Shown: positions 45,192 to 57,348, counted from the stretch's first letter. The stretch: DNA of 64,000 nt from Sclerotinia nivalis (GCA_029531795.1 JAPEIS010000001.1:992001-1056000); one strand, 5' to 3'. A program made the numbers and translations. Notes: generated by a model from the letters alone, not told the origin.

Positions 45192-47038
45192 TCATCCTCC
45201 TCCAATCTGACCCTTAGGAATAGGTTTCACCCACGAAACGGCGACATTCACCGCAATAGTAAAGACGCCAATAATCCAAAAACACCTCGCGTAATCCTTC
45301 CCCTCATAGCGAAAAATAATCGCAAACACGATACCACCCAAATTTCCACACCCACCAACGACGCCACTAATTATGCCATTGGCAAAAGGATGAATATGTG
45401 GCACGAGGGAAAAATTCGCGCCATTGCCCGCCTCGAGAAAAAGCCCCATGCCGGCTACGAGTCCGAACATAGTCGCGTGCTCATGTGGATCCGCGAGTCC
45501 GATTGCGATTAAGAAGGCGCCGGTGCACAGCGCAAGAGCATGCAGCCAGATTTTCTTCGCCCACACGCTTCCTGTTTTGCGGTAGAGGACATCGGAGAGG
45601 ATACCGCCTAGGGGGCGAAAAATGACGTTGAGGAAACCGAACATGGCGGCCCAGCGACCGGTGCCGGCTTCGCCTAGCGTGGGGAAGTTCTTGAGGTAGT
45701 AGGAGCCGAGGATGGAGTTTATGGCGAGCTCGGCGCCGAAGGAGCAGAAGTAGCAGGAGGCGATGAGGAGGGTTTGCGGGGTGAGGATTATGTTGATGGC
45801 GTGTCGGAATGAGGGTTTTTGGATTATTTCGCCGTGGGCGATGGTGAGCATTTCTTGGGGTGGGAGGGACGTTTCGTTGTTGTAGGGGGTGGTGGTGTGG
45901 TGTTTGGTGGATACGATTTGGGCTTTTTCTTCGAGACGTTTTTCGTTGTTGAGGGTGGAGTTGGAGGATGAGGTTGGGTCGGTGGAAGTATGAGTTTTGT
46001 CGGATTTGCGGTCGGTGATGGAGCCTGGTATGGAGACTATGTTGTCGGATGGGCTGTGGATGCCATGGGCTTGGAGATTTTGTTGGACGGCGAGATGTCG
46101 TTGTGACCATTTGCCTGTGGGGGTGTCGGGGCAGAGGATTAACATCGATATGGCGGTGGTGGTTATGAGAATGAAGGGGACGATGAAGGATATTCTCCAA
46201 GCAACGTGGGCGGTAAGCCCTTGGTTTAATATAAGAGAGTCGACAATGGCTGGCATGACAAAGTAGGTTATTCCACCTCCACTGTAATATCATGTTTTAG
46301 TATACGATTACTGATATGCAGAATGTCATAGACTAGGGGAGTACTCACGCATTACCCCAACCACCCGTCAATGCGTTGGCTGTACCAACAATATTCTTAT
46401 CAAAGAAACCAGTAGACCATACTTGACATGGAACGAAAGAGCCACCGAGTATACCGATGAAGAATCGAAGAACCATAAGACCCGTTGCAGTTTTGACGGA
46501 ACCGGCAAGAGCGGTCGGAATAGCACCAAGTAGAAGGCATCCTGCAAATGTAAACTTGGGCCCGAAATGATCGCAACATGGACCTGCGACTACTCGAACC
46601 AGAAGACTATAGGGAGGCTATTAGTACAGTGCATGGTATGAAATTGTGCAGTGAAGGAAGTAGCCATGCTTTTCATACTTACGTAGCAACAAGAGCAATG
46701 ATGTTTGAATTAGCAATCTCATTTTGTGTAAGATGGAGATCTTTCTTGATCGTGAGAGATAACTAGAACATGTTAGGTGCCGCAGAGCAAGTGATAGGAG
46801 TAAGTCATACCAATGGCGGAAAGGCATACCTGATGTAAGGGTTAGCATAATGTAAGATCAATATGTAAAGGGGTTTTAGGATCACTAACCAGGACCAAAA
46901 GGCTATTAAGAAACCGAACCAGGAAAAGAAGAAGACCCTGCCATATTTGTTGAAGGGGTTGAGGATGGGGATAGAGCGAGCTTTTCCATTGACAGGATTG
47001 ATCTCTGGCGCTTGCCAAAGCGTTTGGATTTTGAACAT
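45192..47038 (-). CDS. High-affinity nitrate transporter, NNP/NRT2 (CrnA) family
   Basis: Exons on the minus strand are 47038-46890, 46829-46811, 46762-46683, 46606-46349 and 46281-45192, giving 531 aa. All introns are GT...AG (60, 48, 76 and 67 bp), and exon 2 is a 19-nt microexon. The N-terminus reads [20 protein letters not shown], then [15 protein letters not shown] with YAFPPL joined from exon 2. The MFS motif region is [11 protein letters not shown]. The NNP signature GGWGNAGGGITYF lies at about residue 165-175, split by intron 4. The second signature region [14 protein letters not shown] is near the C-terminus. A hydrophilic loop of about 85 residues between the sixth and seventh membrane helices is characteristic of fungal CrnA/NrtA. 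It imports nitrate with protons at the plasma membrane. No nitrate or nitrite reductase gene is in the window. Confidence 0.93.
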
Positions 47039-49253
47039 GGCAAAACTGGTGCAATATCTGAGAAAAGAGCTGTTGATTTGAACTCAGTCTGCTGGATTTT
47101 TTCAATGCAACTAGTTCTTCGATTTTTAACTTGAGAGGATATGCAAAGTATGATAAAGTGCTGATCATCTAAATAATGAAATTGATTCTTGAACGTATAT
47201 ATAAATTATGAAATGATATAGCCTGAGATCATAGATAAGTGACGCCCATCCACTGGCAGTTGAAGCATCTCCGGAAGAGTAATCTTAGATTGAATCTATA
47301 GGGCGAGTAAATGATTCCTCGGACCACTTCCCTGCGCGGATCCACGGTAAACCAGAGGGTTGGCGCGGGTGTATAACGCCTATTTGTACTTGATAGATAA
47401 GGTCCAAGCCGAGTGCAATATGGGGAAACCAACTATAGAGATCTCCAGTTTAGGGGTTTTAGGTGCCAGTATCTGGTGGCTGCTAAACCAAGAAGATGTG
47501 TATTTGGGATGTCATAGATTTCCGAGGTGAGCCACAACAGTAGATAAATATTTGTGAAGGCGAGCCTGAGACCATTCCTCGAATCATATGCGGCTGATAT
47601 GATATTTTGCAACGGGACAAAGCTTTCGGGAATATCAGCGTAGTATTGATATAAAAGATTGACCACCCTTAAATGAATGTGAAAAATGAAGTGTTTTCAA
47701 CATGCACCTCAGCAGCTGAAAGAATGGCAGCAAGCAAACAGTACCGTGAAACAAGCGGCTACTCTGTATTCCTGCCCCTAAACATGATATATTCAGTTCC
47801 CCGTGTTCGTGGCCTTGTGCCTCAGTGATATTCTGATCGAGGTCAATCATAGACACCTTTCATAGATGAATAATCGCACCGACGACTCGAGACAACCTTA
47901 TCAAAAGAGGTCTAGAGCAAATAAACCTTAAATTCAATACCACCAATGACGCCGGCTAGGATATACCATGTCATTGTCATCACTGGCCAAAGAGTGGTTG
48001 GTGGCTGTTGTGATTCGTAAAGTCCCTGAAGGGGAGATGAAAAGTTTGGATTGAGGGAAGTCGCGTCGTCGGTTCTTATCTTTGACGAGGCTTAGCGAAG
48101 CCTAGAATGGAAATAGACCCACCTCGTAGATAAGGGTTGTGGGGGATATTTTCAAGATCTTCTACCAAAAAGAAATGTATGAAATTCATAGATTCTCTAT
48201 CGAAAATATGTATATTCCTTCTCCGCGGCCATTCATCCGGAATTTCTTGCTGTCACAAATTCTGGTTTGATATCTGGTGGGAAATAACTAGTGTTTTTGT
48301 ACCCGTGGAGTAGTAACCATGAGCAATGGGAAGGGGGACCACCAGATTGTAGAACAATGGTGGTAACTATCTCCCAAGCACGTGTTATTTCCGATAGGAA
48401 TTGTATAGCGTTGTGAATGTCCCAATCCTATGTATGGCATAAGTTCAATTACCATTCTTCAACCTTTTTCTGGCCGCGGAGATCATTATTTAATTGTCAC
48501 GACAACTCCGGGTTCATCGTCTTTATAGTTTGCTTGATATCTGTAGATAAGTCCCCCACAATAGTGTTATCTTTCATATCTTTGATATCTCTGGTATTCC
48601 TCCTATCAATGAACCAACCATTGTCCTTTGTGTTCTCTGGCGTATTACATTAAGCCTTCTGTCGAACGCCAGGCACAAGAGGCTCCTCCAACGAGCTTTC
48701 ATCTTAGCTCCCGAGTACTAAGGCTTAGCTCAAGGGTCCGGAATATAATTCTTGATAAGAGCTTCTGATGAGTCAGGAATGTGATGAAACCTGTATCTCG
48801 GGAACAATAGTTTAGTCTGGCACGATGACGACCTTGTACCTATCGATTGTGCAGCGAGGTTTCTTCTGTTTGCTCTCGAACAGACTCGGGGAAACATATA
48901 TCGGCAAAAGGAATTAAATTGTATGAAAAATGGTTGAGTTCCAGAGAAGTGTATCGAACGACAATGCTAATTATAATATCATTTTGGTCTAGAATCCTAG
49001 TGATTAGGAATCATCGAGAGCTGTCTCATTCCTTTTCTTGCTTGGAGCCTTGGTCCCATGTTGGAATATGATCTCAGTCACCTTCTTGTTCCTTCTCGCA
49101 ACCTGCTCCAGAGTATTCATGTTAGAAACACCATAACAGAACCCTCATAATCTCCTAAAAATTCAGTCTTTTAATCATTCAAACATAGCATCAGAACCCT
49201 TCAGAGCAGCGCTCAACTTTCCACCATACTTCTGTGCTGAAGATGGTATATTC
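47039..49253. other. Upstream region of the nitrate transporter and 3' flank of the next gene
   Basis: Contains the regulatory sites listed separately and several short open stretches on both strands (47229-47856 minus, 48417-48653 plus, 48847-49071 plus) without recognisable motifs. Composition is ordinary. No gene is supported here. Confidence 0.5.
47149..47547 (-). promoter_or_regulatory. Clustered GATA sites and a NirA-like site upstream of the nitrate transporter
   Basis: HGATAR sites (AreA/NIT2 consensus) occur at 47233-47239 (AGATAAG), 47391-47396 (TGATAG), 47395-47401 (AGATAAG) and 47542-47547 (AGATAA), with a related GATAAA near 47,152. TTCCGAGG near 47,518-47,525 is one base from the NirA consensus CTCCGHGG. 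In fungi, nitrogen limitation (AreA) and nitrate (NirA) jointly induce crnA-type genes, so function here is likely. This is inferred from motif match only. Confidence 0.45.
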
Positions 49254-49966
49254 TCACCAAGCGCCCTTGCAAGCCCCCTCTGTTCTTTCCACAACACTAT
49301 ACTCAATAAATTGAGAGGGGAGGAGCCTTGACGTCTGAGTCGGTGTCGTTGCGGGAAAAGCCAAGGCTTTACTCGTTGATAATTTCGGTTGATCGATGTT
49401 GTTCATAATGCTTCCAGGGACAGAGAGGCCTCGTGTTTCCATGTTGCGCTCTTGTGCAATCAATTGCCATACCCATCCGTTCTTGAGTGTTACTCTGTAT
49501 ACAGTATGGTATAAAGGATCTGGGTCGGGGGTTTGTACATCCAACCTCTGTTTCAAGGATTTTAAGCCTTGGATTCGCGACACATTTACTTCTCGGCCCA
49601 AGAACAAAGATCCGTGAAGATGATGAGTCACTGTTGACAAATATTTACCATTCAAAAGTTCCTTGGCAAAGCTCTAAAGGTAAATCAATGCTTCAAAAAG
49701 AACGTTGGTTTGTCAAACATATCTTAATCAACGTTGGAAAGAACAGGAAATGGTATCCAAACTGGTATCCCGCCGCCACTACTTTCCGGCGGAATGAGGT
49801 GAATGGTGGAACCTGATATATCCACCCACTCGAACCCAAATAGCGAGGCATGCAACAGGATTTGATACATTATAGCTAGCAGGAGGTCGGCGGCTCTACC
49901 AAGGAGCTCGCGAGCTCGTGAATTTTCGCTCTCTGCTTTGTGTGGACCCAAATCAGTCTCCTGCAT
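49254..49966 (-). CDS. Unknown protein, two exons
   Basis: Proposed exons are 49966-49733 and 49673-49254 with a 59-bp intron (donor GTTGAT, weak; acceptor TTTACCTTTAG). Both junctions are in phase 0 and the product is 217 aa. It begins MQETDLGPHKAESENSRARE and has a hydrophobic stretch (LLAIMYQILLHASLFGF) and a polar middle with SSGGGIPVWIPF. Later it reads GREVNVSRIQGLKSLKQRLD and YRVTLKNGWVWQLIAQE. No family is recognised. The in-frame splice across two open segments supports a gene, but the weak donor and lack of a known domain keep confidence low. Confidence 0.45.
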
Positions 49967-52900
49967 TCTAGCTTACAGTAAGATATATTTGAAGACACAA
50001 TCGTCGTAGTCTAAGGCACGGAGACATTCAGAGCATCTCTCAATTGTCTATTTCTGGCAGTGCGCGCAGCTACCCTTCTTTGAGTCAGTCATCGAAAACA
50101 GTTTTTCGAGATTAAACTTTGAGTTAGATCAATAATTAATACTATCAAAGGAGGAGGTCAGCATGCCTGTTTTCTTTAAGTCTCCCTACTTTGGAAGACG
50201 AATGAATGTCTGAAATGAACCCCAAGAAGAAGCCAAAAAATGAGAAGCAGAAGCACGAGAAAAGCAGAGTGCATGTTTGGTAAGTGGACAAGAAATCTTC
50301 ACTTGCAGCTATCTCTGGCATAATTGGTTATTGTTGCCGCTGGTTGCTTGATAGATTGGGAAGGTGAAGTTATAAGAAGAGAAGTGTAACATGTCAGTGA
50401 CCCTTTCCAACTTTAAATCAGCACACTCGTGAGTTATGCCACAACTTGAGCATTTCAATCCACGCTTTCAATGCCTTACAGTCACCTATGAAAACCATTT
50501 CGCATCAGGTTCTTTTTGACGTTAAGTCAAATGAGTATTTCAACATCCGCGGTCTAGTGACAGTTTCGACTTGTGGGAATTATCAAAAGATGCATCACTA
50601 GAATTGAAAGATTGCCAATGCCATACATACATCCAACAAAAACATGAAAGCCAAGAAAGACAGTACTAGAGTTTGATACCAATCAGCTTGCAGAAGAGGA
50701 TCCAGCAGATATATTATATTCTTGCATGGGCCTCCCAAAACATTATCTTTTTGGGCCAAAATTTGCAAGTTCACAGGTGACCAAGTTCCCCTGCTTTGGC
50801 TACATATTTATAAACTCCTGATTTTTCTGCGATACATAGTACCATTTAGAAAGGAGATCGTACTGGAATATCCATGCCTTTAATGGTGTCCAATTCCGCG
50901 TGGAAGAATGGTAGGATTTACATATGTATGCAATGAAAGTCATACGAAGAAAGTTATTTCGAGGATGAAATAAAGTAAAATGTGATGATAGGCAAGTGGA
51001 CGAATGAAGGAAAGTGGAGTAAGGACAAAAGTACAAGATACACTGGAGGAAGGAAGTGGCAGTTAGTCAAAACTCAGTAAGTCTCGATCGAATAACTCTG
51101 ATAACTGTCCCGCGAGGCTGCATATCTTTTGGAAAGCTATTGAGTGGGGAGTAGCTGACTGCAAAAAGTTATTCGGGGCTACCTGACTAGAAGCTTGAGC
51201 ATTAGGCTTCATATCGCTTCATACTGAATATATGATTTGAGCTAGAATGTTGAACCCTCCAGCGACTTTACTTTTTGATGGAACACCACCAAATATTCCG
51301 GACCCGTTCCAGATTTGAAGCAATTTTATCTATTATAAGGCACTAATGCTTTAGTTTCGCTGAGATATTGAAGAAAACTTGCAGATTGGATGTTTTAACT
51401 TCCCCAGGAGGAAGGTGTGTTATTGTTTGATACTCCGGGTCCGAGATGTTCAACAGAGTCATCAAATGCATGCCACGCAATCGAGGTAGATATACGTGAA
51501 GCGCATCGGCGAACCCGAGTACACAGCTAAAATGGACATGCAAGATGTGGCAAATTGCTTCAAAAAGCAGGACTTCGAAGGTCTGAGACGTTGCACATGC
51601 ATTGCAACATCGTCCAGCATTCATCGATACACTAATTGCGGCACAATATATTTGCACCTTTTATCGACAGGTACTGTGTCCGCCTCCTCCGTAAGAAGGA
51701 AGCTCAGGGATTCTTAACCTACCTAGTCGTCGTGAAATCGAAAGGTTTTGTCATGATGAACAGGTTTCTTAGACCGGCTAAATCCCTCAGAGCATTAAGG
51801 TTATTTTTTGTTGCATTTTATCAAGTTAGCTCTGACAAATCAAATATGGGTCTCGTGATTTAGCCATTTTTATCTATTGGTTGAAGCCCCTTGCCACATA
51901 CGACTATCTCTATCTAAAATGCGGGATCGAATATAGATCTGTCACCTTGTCACTATATAGTATGCCTTGTCACTGTTACCTTATCACCTTGTCAAGATAC
52001 TCAACTTGTTTTAGATGCAATATCGTGACAAATTCCTCCATAGATACATAATCTCATGTATCACTGACACGTTATTTATATCAGCAGTTTCCTATTTCAT
52101 CCGAGAAAGAGGGGCAAAACCATGCAACTCGAGGCTGAAGGATTACATTACACCATCTCATTTTATTACAATAATCTGAAGGGAGAAAAGATCAAGTGTA
52201 AGTAGAGAAATGAGATCTATCAGATATACGAAGAGAGACATCGTGGCGTAAGACGGGAATTTTTCAACCACAGTGTCTCCAGGTTTGCTCAAGTTTGCTT
52301 ACATACATATCAATTCATTTCAGTTCACCGCAGAACCGGATTTGGACATGTGAAAATGCCAAAAATATCTTCATACAAATCGAAAGACACAAAACAACTG
52401 TCGTACAGCACATCCGATCTTACATACTCGGCGGACGCAATACAATATCAATAAATGTTCAGCCTTTACCTGATAGTTCATGTTGGTCACTCGGTGACAT
52501 CAATTACTCAGCTTGAAAGATTGAAATTGATCGACCAAGTGGCTTTTTCTTCATTCTCGAAAATCTCCTTATTGAGAAGTATCATGATAACAGGCAGCCT
52601 GATTAGATAAATTGTCCTTTTCCCTGCATCATCTAGCATACGCTGCACCGTTACAAACTCCAACTTAATCGGACATAACATGAAACAGCACCTCAATTTC
52701 TCAAGCAAGCCAGCTTACTCATTTTTGTAGCGCGCAGAACAGAAACAAACCATCACATGAAAACAAAACACTCGCATCTGCATATCCGTTACGATTCCGA
52801 ATACACTACTGTAAAAGGAAACATGAGGTTTTTATTCCATCTTCTCTTCCCTCTTTACATCTGGATAAATTTTCCACGTTGCGCTGCACCCTCCAATCTG

Positions 52901-52998
52901 CAATGCAACATACTTAGGCAAACCAACCAACCAAAGATGTCCGGCCCCCAACCCCAGATCAGCAACGCACCTGACCCCTCCCTTTTTATCTTCTATGT
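49967..52998. other. Gene-poor spacer
   Basis: Three kilobases of ordinary-composition sequence. Short open stretches (51343-51657 minus, 51496-51863 plus, 52295-52516 plus) have no motif. No gene is supported. Confidence 0.5.
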
Positions 52999-53346
52999 AT
53001 GGTGTGGCTGGACAAGGAATACACTGGTACGCATGGCAAACCAGGATATTTTCGACTTTCCGTACCCTCAAATCTGACTGTAGCCACAGCAAGCCAGGAC
53101 GAAGAGAGTAAAGACGGTGCAGAAATTCCACATGCCATGCCTGTTGAAATGTGCAGACATGGTTTCACGCATTATGTATGTACATGTAGCATCTCAATTA
53201 GTGCAACAGGATGTGAACAAATTGGACGTCGCTTTTTACGCCGTCCAGCCTGCCATTCTGCGTTTCATGAGTATGTAAAACGTGCTGTACCTGAAGTGCA
53301 TCCACCTGATCTGAAGTGTCTAGCAATGCAGAGGCGTTGTGACTAG
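52999..53346 (+). CDS. Possible small Cys-rich protein
   Basis: An open frame of 115 codons with ATG at 52999. A 63-bp internal segment (GT at about 53,032 to AG at about 53,094) could be spliced in frame, giving about 95 aa. The C-terminal 60 residues carry a Cys/His pattern: MCRHGFTHYVCTCSI, ATGCEQIGRRFLRRPACHSA and PPDLKCLAMQRRCD. Such compact proteins with C..H...Y.C.C spacing occur widely in fungi, but no family is named here. No signal peptide is evident. Coding status is uncertain. Confidence 0.35.
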   Translation: MVWLDKEYTGTHGKPGYFRLSVPSNLTVATASQDEESKDGAEIPHAMPVEMCRHGFTHYVCTCSISISATGCEQIGRRFLRRPACHSAFHEYVKRAVPEVHPPDLKCLAMQRRCD

Positions 53347-54480
53347 TAGAATTAGCCTGGCGGTTTGTTACTATTTGTGAAGGGGCTGTGTTGTGATTTG
53401 GGGAAATTATGTACACGATGGAAACAAACTTCTTGAAACAATAACAACAATTGCGAAGGACAATTGATGTATGGAATTCTCTACACCCATTGTGACGTGA
53501 ATTAATTCCTACTCTTCAAACTGTGTATGACATACATACCACACAACAGCTTGCATCTAGGCGTATTGAATATTACGATGTGTCGCACATCCAACCAAAG
53601 GGCGATCATCACACACTCTCACCTCCCGAATTAAATAATCACACAACACACACCGCCCACCGCACCAGTCTCCAATGCAATAGCAACAGCATTATCGAAG
53701 AAACCGCCTCATCGCCACAAGCTAGAACTATGACCAACTCCCCTCTTCCCTTTCCATAACCTACTTACCGCAATTTTTGGACCCCGAGTACTGGTACAAA
53801 CCTAATTTCATGATGCGATTTGACGTTTTCTTGTATTTTCTTACGATTTGCGTAGCTGTCGCTAGCCTCGACACTTATTTCTCACTCTTCCTCTCTTCGA
53901 CTCGTTGATTCGTGGTATCTGTTAGCTAGCTCATTCATTCATTCGTTCATTCATAGATAGTCGTGTAGTAAACAATTAATCATACAATCAATGCCATCGT
54001 CATTTATCACTAAAATGTTCAGCCCCGGGGGCGTCATTACAATGAGGCTAATTAGGTATGAATAATGAATTTATATTCCTTGGTTCTATAGCTACAGCTT
54101 CAGTACATACATACATACATCCTATAACATACATATTTTAAAATACCTTTCATAACTCGATTCTTATTGGTCTAGAAAGTACGTAAGGTCTGTGCGGGAA
54201 CAACTTAAAGGGAATTGATGATATCGAGCAACATTATAATTGAAGAGAATTGATAAAATGATATTGGAAAGTAGAATTATAATTAGTTAATTGAGGGCTT
54301 TCTAATGATATATTTTTCATATTTTTGTGATCGATTGTTATAGAATAATAATTAATTGAAGGATTTGAGATCGATTGAATGAATGAAAAGAATCGAGATT
54401 AAAGATTGAAAAGTTCAAGAACGATTCTGATTGGTTCAATATATCGAGGGGTGCGATAAGAAAGATAAGGAACCTCAAAA
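53347..54480. other. Intergenic region
   Basis: Spacer that becomes AT-rich after 54.0 kb. Short ATAC repeats (CATACATACATA) occur near 54,103-54,120. No gene is supported. Confidence 0.5.
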
Positions 54481-54487
54481 TATTTCG

Positions 54488-54683
54488 AAAAGTTGAATTG
54501 GAGAGTTCTAATTAAAGAGTTTATTTAAAAAGTTGAATTGGAGAGTTTTAATTAAAGAGTTTATTTGAAAAGTTGAATTAGAGAGTTTTAATTGAAGAGT
54601 TTTAATTGGAGATTTTTAATTAGAGAGTTTATTTGAAAAGTTGAATTGGAGAGTTCTAATTGAAGAGTTTTAATTAGAGAGTC
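54488..54683 (+). repeat. AT-rich tandem repeat, 40-bp unit
   Basis: Units starting AAAAGTTGAATTRGAGAGTT begin at 54488, 54528, 54568 and 54636. Spacing is 40, 40 and 68 bp; the third unit has gained an extra 28 bp of the same sub-motif. Inside each unit a 14-base sub-motif (GAGAGTTTTAATTG-like) repeats, so the array probably grew by slippage. No coding frame crosses it. Confidence 0.85.
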
Positions 54684-54899
54684 GGATTTGGGGTGTTTGA
54701 GGCAAGGGTATATATTTATCATATTCAGAGTTCAAATTCAGGGTTCGAAAGGGTCATGTGAAAATTACCCCACATTTTAGTGCATAATTCGACGCACAGA
54801 CCATTTCGCTTTGCTTCGAACTCTGAATAGCTTCAAAATTCATAATTAATTGAAAATGAAATTCTTTTAAATTATAGATATCTAATTAGGCTGCGCAAC

Positions 54900-55001
54900 A
54901 CGAGCTGATCGTAGATCCTAAGGGGCGTAAAAAATAACTATAAAAAGCGTAGCGAATCCATTGTTATTTTTAGCCCCGAAAGGGCCGGAGTCAAAGCTCG
55001 T
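54900..55001. repeat. 102-bp nested inverted-repeat element
   Basis: Outer arms ACGAGCT (54900-54906) and AGCTCGT (54995-55001) are perfect inverted repeats. Inner arms pair GGGGC...AAAAAATAAC (54922-54938) with GTTATTTTTAGCCCC (54963-54977). A third small hairpin CCC-GAAA-GGG follows at about 54,975-54,984. The whole folds into a long stem with a short stem at its 3' side. It could be a MITE-like insertion, a structured RNA or a cruciform-prone spacer; none of these is proven. Confidence 0.55.
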
Positions 55002-55799
55002 ACATACATACACCGAATTTCATTTCTTCTTTAGCCTTAACGTCTTAATATCTCAAATCTTTTTCATATTTCCAATTTTCCATAATACATTTAATCCAAA
55101 TACCTAATGTATACCTGGTATAATGGACCCATAATCGACTCTAAACAAGACAACACGATTGACAATGCTTCTTTAATAGCTTCTAAGAAAAAGTTGGGGG
55201 TATAACATTGCAAAGTGCAGTTGACAACAAGACCAGACCAGGGAGCCAGTACATAGTAAAAATAAATAAAAATAAAAATAAAACAACATGATTTTTATCG
55301 CCTCCCCGAAAATCCAAGACGCGCTATACTATGATATGAAAAGAGTGCCAAAAAAGAGTGTAAAGAAAAGAAGTCGATGACCATTTACAAGAAAGTGTTT
55401 TGTGGCAAACCAAAAAGGGGGTAAAAAAAAGATGTTCCTCCCAGCCAAATCAAGCACCCAAGCAAAAAAAAACCCCCAATAAATAGATGTAACGAGTGAT
55501 AATTCTAATTTTAACTCCTCCTTTGCCCCAGAGACCTGAATCTGATGATGGGTGTGATGGTGAAATGATGAGATGACCCGGTTCCCGATATTCTTACAAT
55601 TCATTTATTCTTTCTCATAGCCAATTCGTCTTGTCTCATCTGATCTGTCGTCGCATCTGATATCCGTCTCATAAAGTAATAAAGAAAGCAGCCGACTCCC
55701 CCAAATAAAACACCCCCACGCCTTGCGTTGCACAGCCCCTGAAAGGAAATTTGCATGAAACGCGCCGTCGCATTGAAGAAAAAAAGGCGCCATGCCAGC
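55002..55799. other. 3' flank of the C2H2 factor gene
   Basis: Contains (AAAT)n near 55,260-55,285 and A-rich runs near 55,460. Minus-strand open stretches 55329-55604 and 55601-56107 overlap or follow the C2H2 gene in other frames and are not called. Confidence 0.5.
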
Positions 55800-57348
55800 T
55801 CAAGAATTTCTCCTCTGCTTACATTTTTCATGCGCCATGTGGCCATTTCTAGCCGTAGTCCTTGTAAACTCGGCGCCACAGTTGGGACATGAAGATTTAC
55901 TCGCCACGCCTGATTTTTCACGTTGGTGACGCAGGAGGTTGGAGAAAGTACTGAATTGACGGCCATTGCAGCCGTGATCCCAACATTGAGGTTTGGGTCG
56001 CGATTGCACGACGCGAACGTGGTCGCGAGGCTCGAGTGGTGAGTGGGAGGGTTGAGAAATTGAGGACAGGGGAGTGAGAGGGGAATGTGAGTGTGGGTGT
56101 GGTGCATAGATGCTACTGAGGCTGGATTGGTCGGAAGCAGACGATAGGGAGTGTGGTCGGGGACTGGACGGTGTTAGTTAGATCATTTAAGTGACAATTG
56201 ATTTCCATTGGAAATACATACGCGTATGATGGAAGAGTAGATTCATGACCTCCCATTGAGTATGGTGCGGAATACGCTGAAATTGGTGTGAAATCATTTG
56301 GGCCCATTGTAAAAACTGGCCCGTACATGTCCGAAGGTGCAGTATTAGTCACAGACACTTGTGGCGAGTATGGAGTGAGGTAAGAGGGGCTTGGGAGGCC
56401 GTGATTTGAAGGGCATTGTGATAAGAGTGGAGTTGGAGCGAGAGAATTAGGGTTTGAATAGTGATCTGGGAGAGTTCGTGGTAACATGTCTGGTGTCGTT
56501 CTGTTTGATGCATAAGGATTGCTCAAGGATCTCTCCCTTCTCTGTCTCGACTTCGTTTCCCTCCTTGCGTGGTCTCGTTGACGCTTCAACTCCCTCTGTT
56601 CAGGCGTGAGACCAGCTCGTGGTGGACTATCTGAAAGCGCTCGTGCGTATATTGGTGATGGCTTAAGCTCATCATAGGGTGATAGCTGTCCGGAGCTCAT
56701 GTGAGGGCTCATATGTGGACTCAAATCATGTTGTGAGATGAATTGTTCGTTCATCTCAAATTCTGCTCGAGTTAGTTCCAATCCTTCCGGAGAGCTCCTA
56801 GAATACGTACGAGGCCAAGTGTATGATGGTCGTGCACCGGCATCGAACCGTGGGCCATAGTGCTGAATGCCAAGAGTAGACATGGTTAATGGAAGTGAAT
56901 TCGAATGAATAGGAACTTTGTATTCAAGAAGTTCAATACCAGGAAATGTTTGACCTGGGAGGATTCGTAGTTCAAGTGAGTTGCCTGATTGCGCTTCTGA
57001 AGTCGTGATACAGGACCAATCTGTGTCAAGTTCACTCTTGTTGAGGACCGGGAATGGTGTGTATTGATGAGGGGCTGGTGATGATAGACCAGTGGCAGTT
57101 GAAGATCTAGATGTTTGTTGAAGGAATGTGGGTGTTGGTGGACTAATGAGGGTGGTAGCTGTTGTAGCTGAGGCTGCTTTTGCTAAATCTGAGTCTGATG
57201 AAGATGTACCAACTTGGTGGTCTGAAGATATGGTGGGGTCAGTCTCAATAAGAAGACCTTGAAATTGCGATGTAGTTGATGACAGGTGATTGTCTGTTCG
57301 GGACCTGAACTGACGTGAGTCTCTCTGGTCTACATACGAAGAATCCAT
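55800..57348 (-). CDS. C2H2 zinc-finger transcription factor with long disordered N-terminus
   Basis: Exons on the minus strand are 57348-56222 and 56163-55800 (58-bp GT...AG intron; the split codon joins as Ala), giving 496 aa. The start is [14 protein letters not shown]. The first 400 residues are Ser/Pro/Thr-rich and disordered, with a basic stretch ([20 protein letters not shown]) that resembles a nuclear-localisation or bZIP-like basic patch without a leucine zipper. The last 65 residues hold two fingers: [20 protein letters not shown], then [20 protein letters not shown] with EKC. Two C-terminal fingers with a long regulatory region fit fungal developmental or stress regulators, but the target genes are unknown. 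An upstream ATG or non-coding exon may exist, because CCCCTGCACAG precedes the start and resembles a splice acceptor. Confidence 0.82.

Noticed and set aside
45481..46293. A 270-codon Arg/His/Pro-rich minus-strand frame
   Set aside because: It is an alternative frame of nitrate-transporter exon 5; the composition is typical of a shadow frame.
47229..47856. Three minus-strand frames upstream of the nitrate transporter
   Set aside because: No recognisable domain, short length and overlap with the promoter; Trp/Tyr-rich translations look random.
51343..51863. Overlapping frames on both strands near 51.5 kb
   Set aside because: No motif, no plausible start context and no in-phase introns were found.
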